From Annulohypoxylon bovei var. microspora (Eukaryota > Ascomycota > Sordariomycetes > Xylariales > Hypoxylaceae): 64,000 bases of DNA. Within the stretch, counting starts at the first letter, position 1. Every line of letters begins with the position of its first letter. Under the pieces are notes generated by a model. The model was not told where the DNA came from, searched no databases, and was given only the letters and a program-made list of their open reading frames with translations. Below, piece by piece: positions 55,443-64,000 of this stretch. The stretch lies in assembly GCA_022836615.1 (NCBI GenBank), contig MU405215.1, forward strand, positions 248,001-312,000, given 5' to 3'. Both the position numbers and the translations under genes were made by a program.

Positions 55443-58400
55443 ATGTCTCCGTCGCATCCGCCCGTCACCACCTACTTCCTCGTAGGTAATCTACATTGCC
55501 CGACATGCGTCTCTTCTATAAAGGAGACCTTGCAAAACATCCATGGCGTAGGATGGGTATCGCCTAATATCGTCACCTCCTGGGTCGCGATTGAACATGA
55601 TCCTAATCTATCTATAACCGAGATGCGATCGAAGTTGGAATCTTCAGGCTTTGATGTCACTGGCGTGGCCTCGACAAATGGCGAGGTGGCCTTGGCCGAC
55701 TTGATACGTGGAGATCACTCTAATGGTCTCCATCGTTCAGATACCCATTACTCACTTGATCTTGGTGAGCGAGTAACCCCATTGGGCCGAATGATTAAGC
55801 TGTCGGAGAAGCTTCTACCTACGAAATCGTCAGCTTCGAAGGCCGACAAGGAGAAAGAGCATCTCAACAACTGCGAGAAATGTCGAACCAAGGGATCGAA
55901 GCTTAGCACGCCCGATACCGCGTGCTCTGGTATGACGTCTAACAAACGCGATGGTCAGTCAGAGGATCAGCATGTTGACGATGAGAAGTCAACTGAAGAA
56001 TTGATCACGTCAACCCAACCTCTCGGGAATGAGGATGACGACAAATCCGAATCTCCCAGTGATGTTGGACATAGATGGAAAGCTTCAATGACCATCACAG
56101 ACATAACGTGTGTCACTTGCGTAAACGACATCAGCGATCAGCTAAGAAAGAGACAATGGATCACCAACATTGCCATTGACGTATTTTCCAAAAGTGGAGT
56201 CTTCGAATATATCGGTACCAAGGAGGATGCCAAGCAAATCGCTGAGGTAATCGAAGACACAGGAAGAGGAGCCGAAATTATACAGGTTACTAACATCGAT
56301 CGTGGAAACAACGACAAGCTAAACAGTGAGAGAACTGTCAGAATCCGCATTGACGGTTTCTACTGCGAGCATTGTGCTGATCGGGCTACGAATAGTCTCG
56401 CTGGACTTCCCCGAGATCTAAAGATTGAGAAGAGACCCACGCTCGAACAACCCATTTTGAAGATAACGTACGTTCCGGCGGGACCGAATTTCACTATTCG
56501 ACAGATCCTCTCTGTTATCGAAGCAAGTGATCCGGCATTCAAAGCATCGATCTTCCACCTCCCTACGCTAGAAGAGCGATCGAAGCTAATGCGAGCGGCT
56601 GAACAAAAGAAAATCGCCATCCGTGCCTGGTTCACAACAGTTGTCGTAATTCCTACGTTCATAATCGGCGTTGTGTACATGAGCCTCGTACCTGATCATT
56701 ATTCCTCGAGGATGCTCCTCATGGAAGCTTGGAGACCTGGAATCAGCCGGGCACAGTTTTCTCTCTGTATCATGGCAACGCCGGTATACTTCTTCTCTGC
56801 CAATCTCTTCCATCGACGTGCGATTTTAGAGATGAAAGCATTATGGACCCCGAGGCCACGAAATGATGGGGGGCTACACTACATAGATGATTTTGTGCCA
56901 AGAAGAGGAGCAAAGATCAAGGAGTTCCTCCAACGATTCTATCGATTCGGCAGTATGGATATGCTGGTCTCGCTAGGAACCACGATCGCCTACGTTTCGT
57001 CGATAAGCCAGATGATTGCTGCTGCAGTGGACCGCCCTGGCATGGTTAATGACGCAAATTTCTACTTCGACTCGGTTGTCTTCTTGACGTTTTTCTTACT
57101 CTGGGGTAGATTCATCGAAAAGTACAGCGAATCTAAGTTAGGCGACGCAGTGAACGCCCTGACCAAGCTTCGCCCAACTACTGCTAAGCTCATCGAGAAG
57201 ATCACGGACACCGAGGAGAAAGAAAAGGAAGTCAATATCGACATGCTTGACACTGGCGATCTCATCCGCATCCCTCGTGGTGCATCGCCCCCTTGTGATG
57301 GAAAGATCGTGAGCGGTGAATCCAGTTTTGACGAGTCCAGTCTGACGGGAGAGTCATTCCCAGTCATAAAGGCTCCTAACGATGATGTCTTTGCGGGAAC
57401 TATCAATATGGATCGCCCTGTCTTAGTTCAAATCACTGGTGCTGCCGGCCAGTCGATGCTTGACCAGATCGTTGCTATTGTGAGAGAGGGTCAAGCCAAG
57501 CCCTCACACATTCAGGATTTGGCAACTCGACTTACCAAATATTTTGTTCCCTTCATTACTCTAATTGCGATTGTTACTTGGCTCGTCTGGCTGGTTCTTG
57601 GTCTTTCCGGTGTAATTCCAGGACATTTTCTCGACGTATCATCGGGAGGTTGGGTTGTATTTTCACTTCAGTTCGCCATCGCGGTGTTTGTTGTTGCCTG
57701 TCCGTGTGGTCTTGGACTTGCTGCTCCTACAGCAATATTCGCCGGTAGCGGATTGGCTGCCAAGCATGGAATACTCGCCAAGGGGGGTGGAGCGGCTTTC
57801 GAGAAAGCAAGCCGTATTGATTGTGTGGTCTTCGACAAGACTGGTACTCTCACGATGGGTGGTCAGCCCACAATCTCCGACTCCATGCTCTTTCCCGATT
57901 ATGAAGTAGAAGAAGAGAACTGCACCATGTTCCTTGCTGCGCTCCGAACTATTGAGGATAACAGCGGCCATCCTGTTGCGAAGGCTATCGTTTCCTGGTG
58001 TGCGAGTCAAACACTTGAACGTGCTGAGGTTTCAAATATTCAAGAAATACCCGGAAAGGGCTTGACAGCGACCTTTATCGCTAGCTCACCACCAGAGTCG
58101 TTTGATATCATCGTCGGCAATGAGGCACTGATGGATGACTTTATGGTTGATATCTCGTTTGGTGTTGCTACAAATCTTCAGACTTGGAAGAAAGAAGGCA
58201 AATCAATCGCGCTTGTCGCCATTCAGGCTACTGACAGACCCAGCTCGTTTGGTATCGCAGCCGCTCTCGCGATCACCGATCCTATCCGTCGCGAAACTCC
58301 TGCCGTGATCCGAGCCCTGCAGTCAGCAGGCACGGACGTGTGGATGCTCTCGGGCGACAACGCGACGACGGCCAAGGCCGTGGCCCTCCGCATCGGCATC

Positions 58401-58976
58401 CCCGAACTCAACGTCATCGCCGGCGTGCTACCCACCGAAAAGCACGAGAAGATCCAGTGGCTCCAAAAGACGCTCAAGGTCCGCAGGGGCAACGTCGAGC
58501 TCACGAACCGCCGCGCGTTCGTCGCCATGGTGGGCGACGGCATCAACGACACGGCGGCCCTCAGCACCGCGGACGTCGGCGTGGCCATCGGCTCCGGCAG
58601 CGACGTGGCCATCTCCAGTGCGGACTTCGTCCTCGTCAACAGCAACCTCGAGTCCATCGTCACCCTGCTCGACCTCAGCAAGGCCGTCTTCCGCCGCATC
58701 AAGTTCAACTTCGGCTGGGCCCTGGTCTACAACCTCGTCGCGGTCCCCATCGCCGCCGGCTGCTTCTACGCGCTCACCGTCGACGGCCAGCACGTCAGGC
58801 TGCCCCCCGTCTGGGCCAGCCTCGCCATGGCCCTCAGCAGCATCAGCGTCGTCACTAGCAGCCTCGCCCTGCGCAGCGGCATCCCCGGCGTCGGGTTCAA
58901 GGCCCGTAAGATGGTCGTCGTCGAGAGGGAGGCGACTAGGGGGGGCGTTTATGGGTTTGGGGCCGTGAGGGTTTGA
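55443..58976 (+). CDS. P1B-type copper-transporting ATPase
   Basis: A single exon of 1177 aa. Three heavy-metal-associated domains are seen: GNLHCPTCVSSI (residues ~15-26), ITDITCVTCVNDI (~220) and a divergent IDGFYCEHCADRA (~300). Eight or so membrane segments follow. The actuator motif is SGESSFDESSLTGES and the ion channel carries VVACPCGLGLAAP (CPC, copper-specific). The phosphorylation site is FDKTGTLTMGG, the nucleotide-domain HP is DNSGHPVAKA, and the hinge is MVGDGINDTAALSTADVG. It pumps Cu(I) out of the cytosol into the secretory pathway or out of the cell. The start MSPSHPPVTT was chosen over a frame extension without ATG. From about 58310 to the end the codons switch sharply to G/C-ending. 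The 3' end is 682 bases from the precursor-peptide gene. Confidence 0.96.
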   Translation: MSPSHPPVTTYFLVGNLHCPTCVSSIKETLQNIHGVGWVSPNIVTSWVAIEHDPNLSITEMRSKLESSGFDVTGVASTNGEVALADLIRGDHSNGLHRSDTHYSLDLGERVTPLGRMIKLSEKLLPTKSSASKADKEKEHLNNCEKCRTKGSKLSTPDTACSGMTSNKRDGQSEDQHVDDEKSTEELITSTQPLGNEDDDKSESPSDVGHRWKASMTITDITCVTCVNDISDQLRKRQWITNIAIDVFSKSGVFEYIGTKEDAKQIAEVIEDTGRGAEIIQVTNIDRGNNDKLNSERTVRIRIDGFYCEHCADRATNSLAGLPRDLKIEKRPTLEQPILKITYVPAGPNFTIRQILSVIEASDPAFKASIFHLPTLEERSKLMRAAEQKKIAIRAWFTTVVVIPTFIIGVVYMSLVPDHYSSRMLLMEAWRPGISRAQFSLCIMATPVYFFSANLFHRRAILEMKALWTPRPRNDGGLHYIDDFVPRRGAKIKEFLQRFYRFGSMDMLVSLGTTIAYVSSISQMIAAAVDRPGMVNDANFYFDSVVFLTFFLLWGRFIEKYSESKLGDAVNALTKLRPTTAKLIEKITDTEEKEKEVNIDMLDTGDLIRIPRGASPPCDGKIVSGESSFDESSLTGESFPVIKAPNDDVFAGTINMDRPVLVQITGAAGQSMLDQIVAIVREGQAKPSHIQDLATRLTKYFVPFITLIAIVTWLVWLVLGLSGVIPGHFLDVSSGGWVVFSLQFAIAVFVVACPCGLGLAAPTAIFAGSGLAAKHGILAKGGGAAFEKASRIDCVVFDKTGTLTMGGQPTISDSMLFPDYEVEEENCTMFLAALRTIEDNSGHPVAKAIVSWCASQTLERAEVSNIQEIPGKGLTATFIASSPPESFDIIVGNEALMDDFMVDISFGVATNLQTWKKEGKSIALVAIQATDRPSSFGIAAALAITDPIRRETPAVIRALQSAGTDVWMLSGDNATTAKAVALRIGIPELNVIAGVLPTEKHEKIQWLQKTLKVRRGNVELTNRRAFVAMVGDGINDTAALSTADVGVAIGSGSDVAISSADFVLVNSNLESIVTLLDLSKAVFRRIKFNFGWALVYNLVAVPIAAGCFYALTVDGQHVRLPPVWASLAMALSSISVVTSSLALRSGIPGVGFKARKMVVVEREATRGGVYGFGAVRV

Positions 58977-59658
58977 AGGGGTGTTGTTGGGGGCGTGGTG
59001 GTAGGGGTATGGTGTTGAGGAGTAGGGAGTAGGGAGTAAGAGATAAGCTGAAAAAAAAGTACGGGGTGAGAAAGTGAGGAGTTGGGGAGTAGGGGAGGGA
59101 AGTTGTTCACCACTCAGTCTAAGGGGGTGATACTTGTCGCGATTGCCACTGCTGCTGCTGTCGTGGATCTGGTTGAGCTTAGGAGCCTCCGATCCCGCGT
59201 ACGACACATGCCTTGTTCACATCGGTCGTAGCCTAAGAGGCTAAGACTGGCCGATATTGTACGGTATACGAAATAATTCAATTTGTCCGAGAAACTAGCG
59301 ATGTGTGTTGGGTCGTGATGTTATATTTTACTGTGATAGTGCTTTAAGAATGGAATGAAGCGAAGTAAAGGGTCGTAGAACGTTACGTGGCAAGGGTCTG
59401 CTGTTGTTGAAATAGAGTACTCGATCTTGTAGGACGGTAATTGCGCTTGTAGGACTTGTGATATGGTAAGGATTCAAGGGTTAAAGGCGTATTGTATTAC
59501 GTGTCACGGCTTTAGGGTGACAGGAAAGCTCAGGGTATTTCATGATACAGGTCTATTTCTATTTCCAAGTGAGATAGCCTGGCATCTAGAAACTCGGCAC
59601 GCAGCTGGGTCCCCCTCCCTTGATAAGCTGATACGCCATCTCTGTACGTCTCACTCTT
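58977..59658. other. Intergenic region between convergent ATPase and precursor genes
   Basis: G-rich, C-poor on the plus strand for the first ~130 bases (possible transcript end). The rest is unremarkable. No gene was seen; 59463-59681 overlaps the precursor's 3' end and is not supported. Confidence 0.4.
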
Positions 59659-60045
59659 TTACTTCTCCTCTTTCCCGATAGAGTACACAACTATGCCGTA
59701 CTCGGCTCCATCCGTCTCCTCCTCTCCTCGCTTGGCAACGGGCGCTGCAGCCTCTTCGCTTCTTTTCTCCTCCTTTCCGATGGAGTACACGACTATACTG
59801 TACTCGGCTCCATCCGTGCTGGAATCCGAGCGCTCGACGGGGGATGAGTCTAGAGGTACTAGGTTAGTGGATGTTTCTTCTCCGTGAGTGATTCCTGTCT
59901 TGTTCCATTCCAAATTGGATATATGAAGACGAAGGCGATGCTAGATACGATCAAGAATGCGTTTAGGGTATAGCATACCGCTCTGGATGGGGGCAGCGAA
60001 GGCACCCGCCAGGAAAGTTGCGAAGTATAGCTTGGAGAAAAGCAT
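59659..60045 (-). CDS. Secreted repeat-containing precursor peptide, candidate UstYa-type RiPP precursor
   Basis: Exons 60045-59979 and 59894-59659 (84-bp intron, GTATGC/AACAG) give 100 aa. Residues 1-18 are a signal peptide (MLFSKLYFATFLAGAFAA), then a short acidic leader. Two copies of TDGAEY(S/G)IVVYSIGKEEK follow, 102 bases apart, the second ending at the stop codon. KR dibasic sites lie after the first copy (KEEKR) and in the spacer (PVAKR), as expected for Kex2 cleavage. Each core has Tyr at two positions (EY..., VVYSIG), as in ribosomal cyclic peptides made by UstYa-family oxidases. Such a protein (locus 61277) lies 1.2 kb away and divergent. Known precursors of this class share the signal peptide, Kex2 sites and repeated Tyr cores; this core I do not recognise. 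Product and bioactivity are unknown. Confidence 0.75.
59662..59817 (-). repeat. Duplicated 18-codon core repeats of the precursor
   Basis: The unit at 59764-59817 (first in the protein) and that at 59662-59715 (second) encode the same 18 residues except one (Ser/Gly). The DNA differs at five synonymous third positions (GTC/GTT, TCC/TCT, GGA/GGG, AAG/AAA, AAA/AAG) plus that one replaced codon (AGT/GGC). Confidence 0.85.
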
Positions 60046-61276
60046 GGTGGATGGCTAGACTGACGACTGAGCAGGAAATGTGTCACGAGCTCAGGTTTGG
60101 GATGAGAGGACTGCCAGACGAGAATATGTGCCGGCCGTCCCTTCGAGCTTTATACTCGTCCACGACGGCTCGGGTCGCCTTACTCCGACTCCTGAGCCCG
60201 GCATCGTACCGAGGACGAATAGCCAAGGAATCGAGGAAGCTAATGGTTGTGCTGCAAGCGCCACGAGATCAATAAGCAGCACCTTCTGTGCAACTTGATT
60301 CCGACTCGAGTCACGAATGAGACTTGCGGGTTCATGATGCCGTCGTAGCGAACCCTGCCATCACAATAGCGCCGCTTACCTTGTATGTATGAAGTCCGAG
60401 CAAGCTAATAGTAGGTCCCCGCTCGGGTAGAGCCTCCACCTATACTCCAACGAGCTAGAAGCAGTTGCTATCGGTCGACGTTCCACACCCTATACAGGGT
60501 ATGATTGTTTTAGCCTTCCGAAGGAGCAGTATGCTTGTTGTTGAAGCTGGAAAGCCCTATGAGAGGCATTGTTCTCGGAAGGCCCATACTGAAGGATGAG
60601 GAGAATGAGGATGTACCGTACCTAGGAAATAGCCGATTATAAATCGATATACGATATCGATACTATCATTGAACCCATATAGGGCTGTTCCATGATATCG
60701 GTTAGGATCCACGACCGCCACGAGACCTGAAGAGCTGATGCTGACCAACCCGCCTTCTCTATTAGAGATGCACAGCTAATCAGGGCGGTGAAAACATGCT
60801 CACAAGCCACATGCGTATCATTATTCCTTAATCAACTGCCGGTCTTTAGCATTGCGTCATGAAACGCACCTATCCGCGCTGTCGCTTCCTATGACGTGAG
60901 CTAGATGATTGGCTGGGTCGGATAACTAAGTGGATAAATACGATATCTATAAAATAAACTGGGGTAAGCTTTCAAAGGATCGAGGAAGATAAATTCGACT
61001 GATCCAATCTCACCAAGGTTCGGAATTGCGAATGCGAATCCTTCCTGTGAAGCAAGGCCATCCAACAAACAGTTGATCGGGTCACTGCCTTGGAAATACC
61101 CAGGGCCAGTGTAAGATGGAATAGGCAACTTTGTCCCGAGCCGCTCACGTGGGTACCTTGTGGTCGACTTAATATTCGACCTCGTAATAATTTGGGACAA
61201 ATAACTTTAGTAACTATTAGTTCGATGTATTTTATCATCACGAGCAAGTCCATCTATTCCGGCTTTCTTAACTCAG
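60046..61276. other. Divergent promoter region between precursor and UstYa genes
   Basis: About 1.2 kb. Apart from the precursor TATA element, two minus-strand open frames overlap at 60901-61253. One of them reads smoothly (LGTKLPIPSYTGPGYFQGSD), but it has no conserved motif known to me. It is left unannotated. No other gene was seen. Confidence 0.4.
60149..60154 (-). promoter_or_regulatory. TATA element of the precursor gene
   Basis: On the minus strand TATAAA is flanked by CGAG and GCTCG, ~105 bases before the ATG at 60045. Position and sequence fit a core promoter for a highly expressed secreted peptide. Confidence 0.4.
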
Positions 61277-62401
61277 ATGACCATGGCATCTACCATCCAG
61301 AGGGTTTTTGGATTCTGGGGTCGACAAGCCACTCCATGGCGAGACGAGGAGAGAGTTGAGTCTGCGGAGGCATTGCTTGAAGATAATTCCAAGAACTATA
61401 AACTAGAATCCTCGAGAGGACAGGGAGGAGGGAACAGAATTTGGTGGATTTTGTCCTTCTTGAACGCCATATTCTTTGGAGTGGCCATAGTTCTGTATTC
61501 TGCTGCTTGGATGAAATATACCCAGCGCAATGCGTGCCTAAAGGCCACCTCCATGTACTGTTAGTCAACACATACGGCTCATCTGATTCCTGTTGCCTAT
61601 ATAGATGGCACCTTGCTGACATTTCTTTCCCTAGCCCCTGTACTCGAGGAAGTTGATATGCCATTGACCACCACTTTACTAAATGGAAGTCTCTGGTTAG
61701 GAGAAAGCCCACCAATCTGGAGAGATCTACCAGATTCTAACGAGGCTGAAGAGGCCTGGGGGGATTTCGAGCACGTGAGACCGATCGCTTTAACGAAAGA
61801 TCAGATAACGGCCATGGGCAAGAATCCCAATACGGTAGCGAAGTTCAACGACGAGTATTGGGGACTAGGTGACGACGCATACGTTGGAGCGCTGGACTTT
61901 TTCCACCAAGTACACTGTCTCAATGTGCTGCGTCATGAATCCTTTAGGTACCGGAATCGAGAGGGCGAGACGGTGCCTAAGTGGAACGATATACATTGGA
62001 TTCATATACAACATTGTGTTGGTATGATGATGGAGCATCTGCTCTGTAATGCTGATGCCGGGTTTTTGACGTACAACTGGATGGAGCATGAAAAGCATCC
62101 CTTTCCTGACATGAGTGGTGAGTAGTTCTCTCTTCGGATTGAGGAATCTCGTAGCTCAAGATACACCTGAGGTCTCTATGAAATGACAATGCTAACGCTG
62201 TTATTTGCAGTACAAAAGCAATGTAGGGACTGGCGCCAACTGGCAGAATACCGCGATGCGCATGGTGTAAATGAGACTCTGTATTTGAACTGGAAGAAGC
62301 CGGAGGGGATTACCCAGCTCAAACAGCATCAAGACTGGTGGAAACATCGTGGTGAGCACGATAAGGCGCACTATGCCAATGGGACTATAATTGAGAATTG
62401 A
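61277..62401 (+). CDS. UstYa-family (DUF3328) oxidative cyclization protein
   Basis: Exons 61277-61559, 61635-62117 and 62211-62401 give 318 aa; introns are 75 and 93 bp. One membrane segment at residues ~54-75 (IWWILSFLNAIFFGVAIVLY) follows a short cytosolic tail, typical of this family. Junction 1 restores KATSMYSPVLEEVDMPLTTT, junction 2 PDMSGVQKQCRDW. The two diagnostic HxxHC motifs are present: FFHQVHCLNVLR and HIQHCVGMMMEHLLC, followed by FLTYNW. Family members catalyse oxidative cross-linking or cyclization of peptide side chains, notably Tyr, in dikaritin-type RiPPs and some non-ribosomal peptides. The Lys-rich C-terminus ends AHYANGTIIEN. Lying divergent from the precursor gene makes it the likely modifying enzyme. 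Confidence 0.93.
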
Positions 62402-63648
62402 GAAAGAAATACACTTATATTTTGGTTGATTGTCACTATATTCGGAATCCGAAATTCCGAATGAAGTCCTCGAAACCGCAGGCTTTACCAGAAGCGCCCG
62501 ATTAAAGACATTGCTAGTGGCCGTTAGTTTTCGGCCATTTTCTTCCATTTTTGATCGACCGATACTTAAAAGCTCTGGATGACAAATCTCAACTCAAATT
62601 ATACAAAGTTGAGAAGGAAATAACAATAGCACTTATTCGTTGAAATAGCTACGACAATATCCGGAAGAGGAAAAAAAGGAAAAGGGAAAAGTTGAAGCTT
62701 CCAAACTTTGAAGATTCCGTGCCCCTGTCAGCCCTAGAGACCCCGGCATGTAAGCAGTCTGCATTAGCGTCAAGTAGATTTAGCCAATCAAAATATAGGA
62801 AAAGAGTCTGTGGATCTTGGGTGGAGAATCGAACCACCAGGTTGGTACCTCCATTAATGAGTGTTCTTCTTAGGGTTCGGATTTTTTAAATGCGTATAAT
62901 GAAAATGCGTATAATGCATGCATTAATGCCGCATTTTGGTTGATTATGCGCATAACGGATCGGAAAAACCCATCGGCCCCATATTTTTAGTAGTATGTAT
63001 GCAATATTTTTAAAACATACCCACTTAAGAGGTCACGTAAAAGCACTTCAATTGTTCGCGCGCTCAACCATTCAAATCGTCTTAATCGCATATTGAAAAA
63101 TTGAAAAAATTCAATAACATAATAAACATCACATTGCGAATAAAATAAACCATATAATTATAAAAAGTATGACGTGGTGGTGGTAAAAGATCTATTATGC
63201 ATGATCATGCAAATCAAAATGCAATTTTGTATGTGTATAATGGTATTATGTATGTATTGCATTTAAATGCTGCATTTTGGCTCAAAATGCGCATTTTGCC
63301 GATCCCTAGTTCTTCTAGGCAATATCAAGTACCTTCACATATGGCCCCGAAATACCCTCATCCTCCTCCCGAGCGGCGAAGCTCTGCAATGGAAGTCGCG
63401 ATGGGATCATAATAGATCGTATCAGGTTACAGTCCCTCAGCCCTCTGTCTTCCGAAATGACGTGTCATATGTAAAGTGAAAAATGAATAAGACTCCAAGA
63501 ACTCTCATCGTTAATACACACTTCTTTATTGATCTCACCACTCAACATCCAGAATTCTTCATACACAAATTACATAATAAAACTAAATATCCTTACTACC
63601 TTGATTATTTCACTATAAACCAGTTCCTAACTTACGATTAACATTACC
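62402..63648. other. AT-rich intergenic region with a hAT-type MITE
   Basis: Contains the MITE at 62871-63308. The left part carries a sequence reminiscent of a tRNA T-arm (62830-62845) that does not fold as a tRNA. The last ~250 bases hold the promoter of the partial gene at 63649. Confidence 0.45.
62871..63308. mobile_element. hAT-type MITE with perfect 8-bp target-site duplication
   Basis: The left end begins TAGGGTTCGG; the right end, read in reverse, begins TAGGGATCGG. Both are bordered by GTTCTTCT (62863-62870 and 63309-63316), a perfect 8-base target duplication. Short TAGGG-type ends and 8-bp duplications are hallmarks of hAT transposons. Subterminal stretches on both sides repeat GCATTTTGG/ATGCGCAT-like words. 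The element has no coding capacity (438 bp). Confidence 0.85.
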
Positions 63649-64000
63649 ATGGCATCAGGTCGCTTCCTGGACCCCCTAACGCTCATCCGCGTGGCCCCCC
63701 TCGTCACATCCACCGCCTCCCTCGCCATCGCCAACGACTCGCACCTCTTCCTCAGCAGCCTAGTGTCGCTCAAGCAGCAGCGGGGCAAGGTCAACGAGGT
63801 CGCGCCGCGGTACTTCGAGGCCTTCTTCTGGCGCGCGCTGCCCGACATCTTCGTGACCTTCGGGCTGTCCGTGGCCCTCGGGATCGCGAACTCGTGCGGG
63901 CGGCGCGCGTCCGCCGCCGCCTGGGCCTGGTACGCGGGCGGGGCGGCGTTCTCGCTCGCGCACTTCGCCTTCGCGCCCGCCGTCGCGTGGAAGGTCAAGG
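63649..64000 (+). CDS. Multi-pass membrane protein, partial at window edge
   Basis: Open from ATG 63649 to the window end, 117 codons without a stop and very GC-rich. The start MASGRFLDPLTLIRVAPLVT is followed by STASLAIANDSHLFLSSLV, then RYFEAFFWRALPDIFVTFGL and SVALGIANS, and AWYAGGAAFSLAHFAFAPAV. These are four hydrophobic segments. Conserved small integral-membrane proteins with this layout often sit in fungal metabolite loci (DUF1772-like group), but I cannot confirm that family. The right end is cut by the window. It may belong to the peptide locus. Confidence 0.6.
   Translation, partial: MASGRFLDPLTLIRVAPLVTSTASLAIANDSHLFLSSLVSLKQQRGKVNEVAPRYFEAFFWRALPDIFVTFGLSVALGIANSCGRRASAAAWAWYAGGAAFSLAHFAFAPAVAWKVK

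Noticed and set aside
58428..59207. Long minus-strand frame over the 3' part of the copper ATPase.
   Set aside because: It is the antisense shadow of GC-rich codons. The plus strand has the conserved P-type ATPase hinge motif here.
60901..61253. Two overlapping minus-strand frames between the precursor and UstYa genes.
   Set aside because: One reads smoothly but has no recognised domain or splice partners, and both frames compete. Insufficient to call a gene.
62819..62900. Possible tRNA gene on the minus strand (GGTGGTTCGATTCTCCACC).
   Set aside because: The T-arm-like hairpin has a 9-base rather than 7-base loop, and no anticodon arm, D-arm or acceptor pairing follows at the right spacing.
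1..64000. CRISPR arrays, bacterial operons or rRNA genes.
   Set aside because: No regularly spaced direct repeats and no rRNA-like sequence were seen; the introns show that the DNA is eukaryotic.

Overview
The window is nuclear DNA of a filamentous ascomycete. The genes carry many short introns (about 50-100 bases, GTANGT donors, CTAAC-like branch sites, YAG acceptors). Gene-poor stretches are AT-rich and look worn by C-to-T changes, and TTAGGG is present as interstitial telomere-type repeats. The gene content (Zn2Cys6 regulator, GH18 chitinase, UstYa-family protein, MAK5, MGM101, HAL2, KAR5) fits Sordariomycetes; an order such as Xylariales is only a guess. Exon boundaries below were joined by hand from splice signals, reading frame and family knowledge.

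Layout. 1-5 kb: a CxxCxG-rich orphan protein, a TA-flanked MITE and a Zn2Cys6 transcription factor. 8.4-14 kb: a secreted GH18 chitinase and an MFS transporter, which share unusual long introns with similar 3' ends. 15.5-21.6 kb: MAK5 helicase and TRM7 methyltransferase (divergent), a GNAT acetyltransferase and a TauD/TfdA dioxygenase. 23.3-28 kb: a local family of C2H2 zinc-finger genes (one decayed relic, two later copies) and an MDR oxidoreductase. 30.9-35.7 kb: an ankyrin-ZZ protein and a small three-exon gene. 38-49.8 kb: a TB2/DP1/HVA22 protein, MGM101, COA4 (four tiny exons), biotin protein ligase, an aldo-keto reductase, a KAR5-like karyogamy protein with an in-frame TAG, and mitochondrial ribosomal protein L6. 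49.9-59 kb: HAL2 nucleotidase, a C3HC/Rsm1-type zinc-finger protein and a P1B copper ATPase.

The most notable system is at the right end (59.6-62.4 kb, perhaps to the window edge). A 100-residue secreted protein there has two nearly identical copies of TDGAEY(S/G)IVVYSIGKEEK and KR (Kex2-type) sites, and it is split by one intron. It lies divergent from a membrane-anchored UstYa/DUF3328 protein with two HxxHC motifs. This is the minimal architecture of a fungal cyclic-peptide RiPP (dikaritin/ustiloxin-type) locus, with an unfamiliar core. A further membrane-protein gene, cut by the window edge, follows a hAT-type MITE.

Much of the rest is housekeeping with mitochondrial links (MGM101, COA4, L6) and RNA metabolism (MAK5, TRM7, Rsm1-type). 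Four kinds of mobile or repeat traces are supported: a TA-flanked MITE, a hAT MITE with a perfect 8-bp duplication, introner-like introns, and telomere-type repeats.
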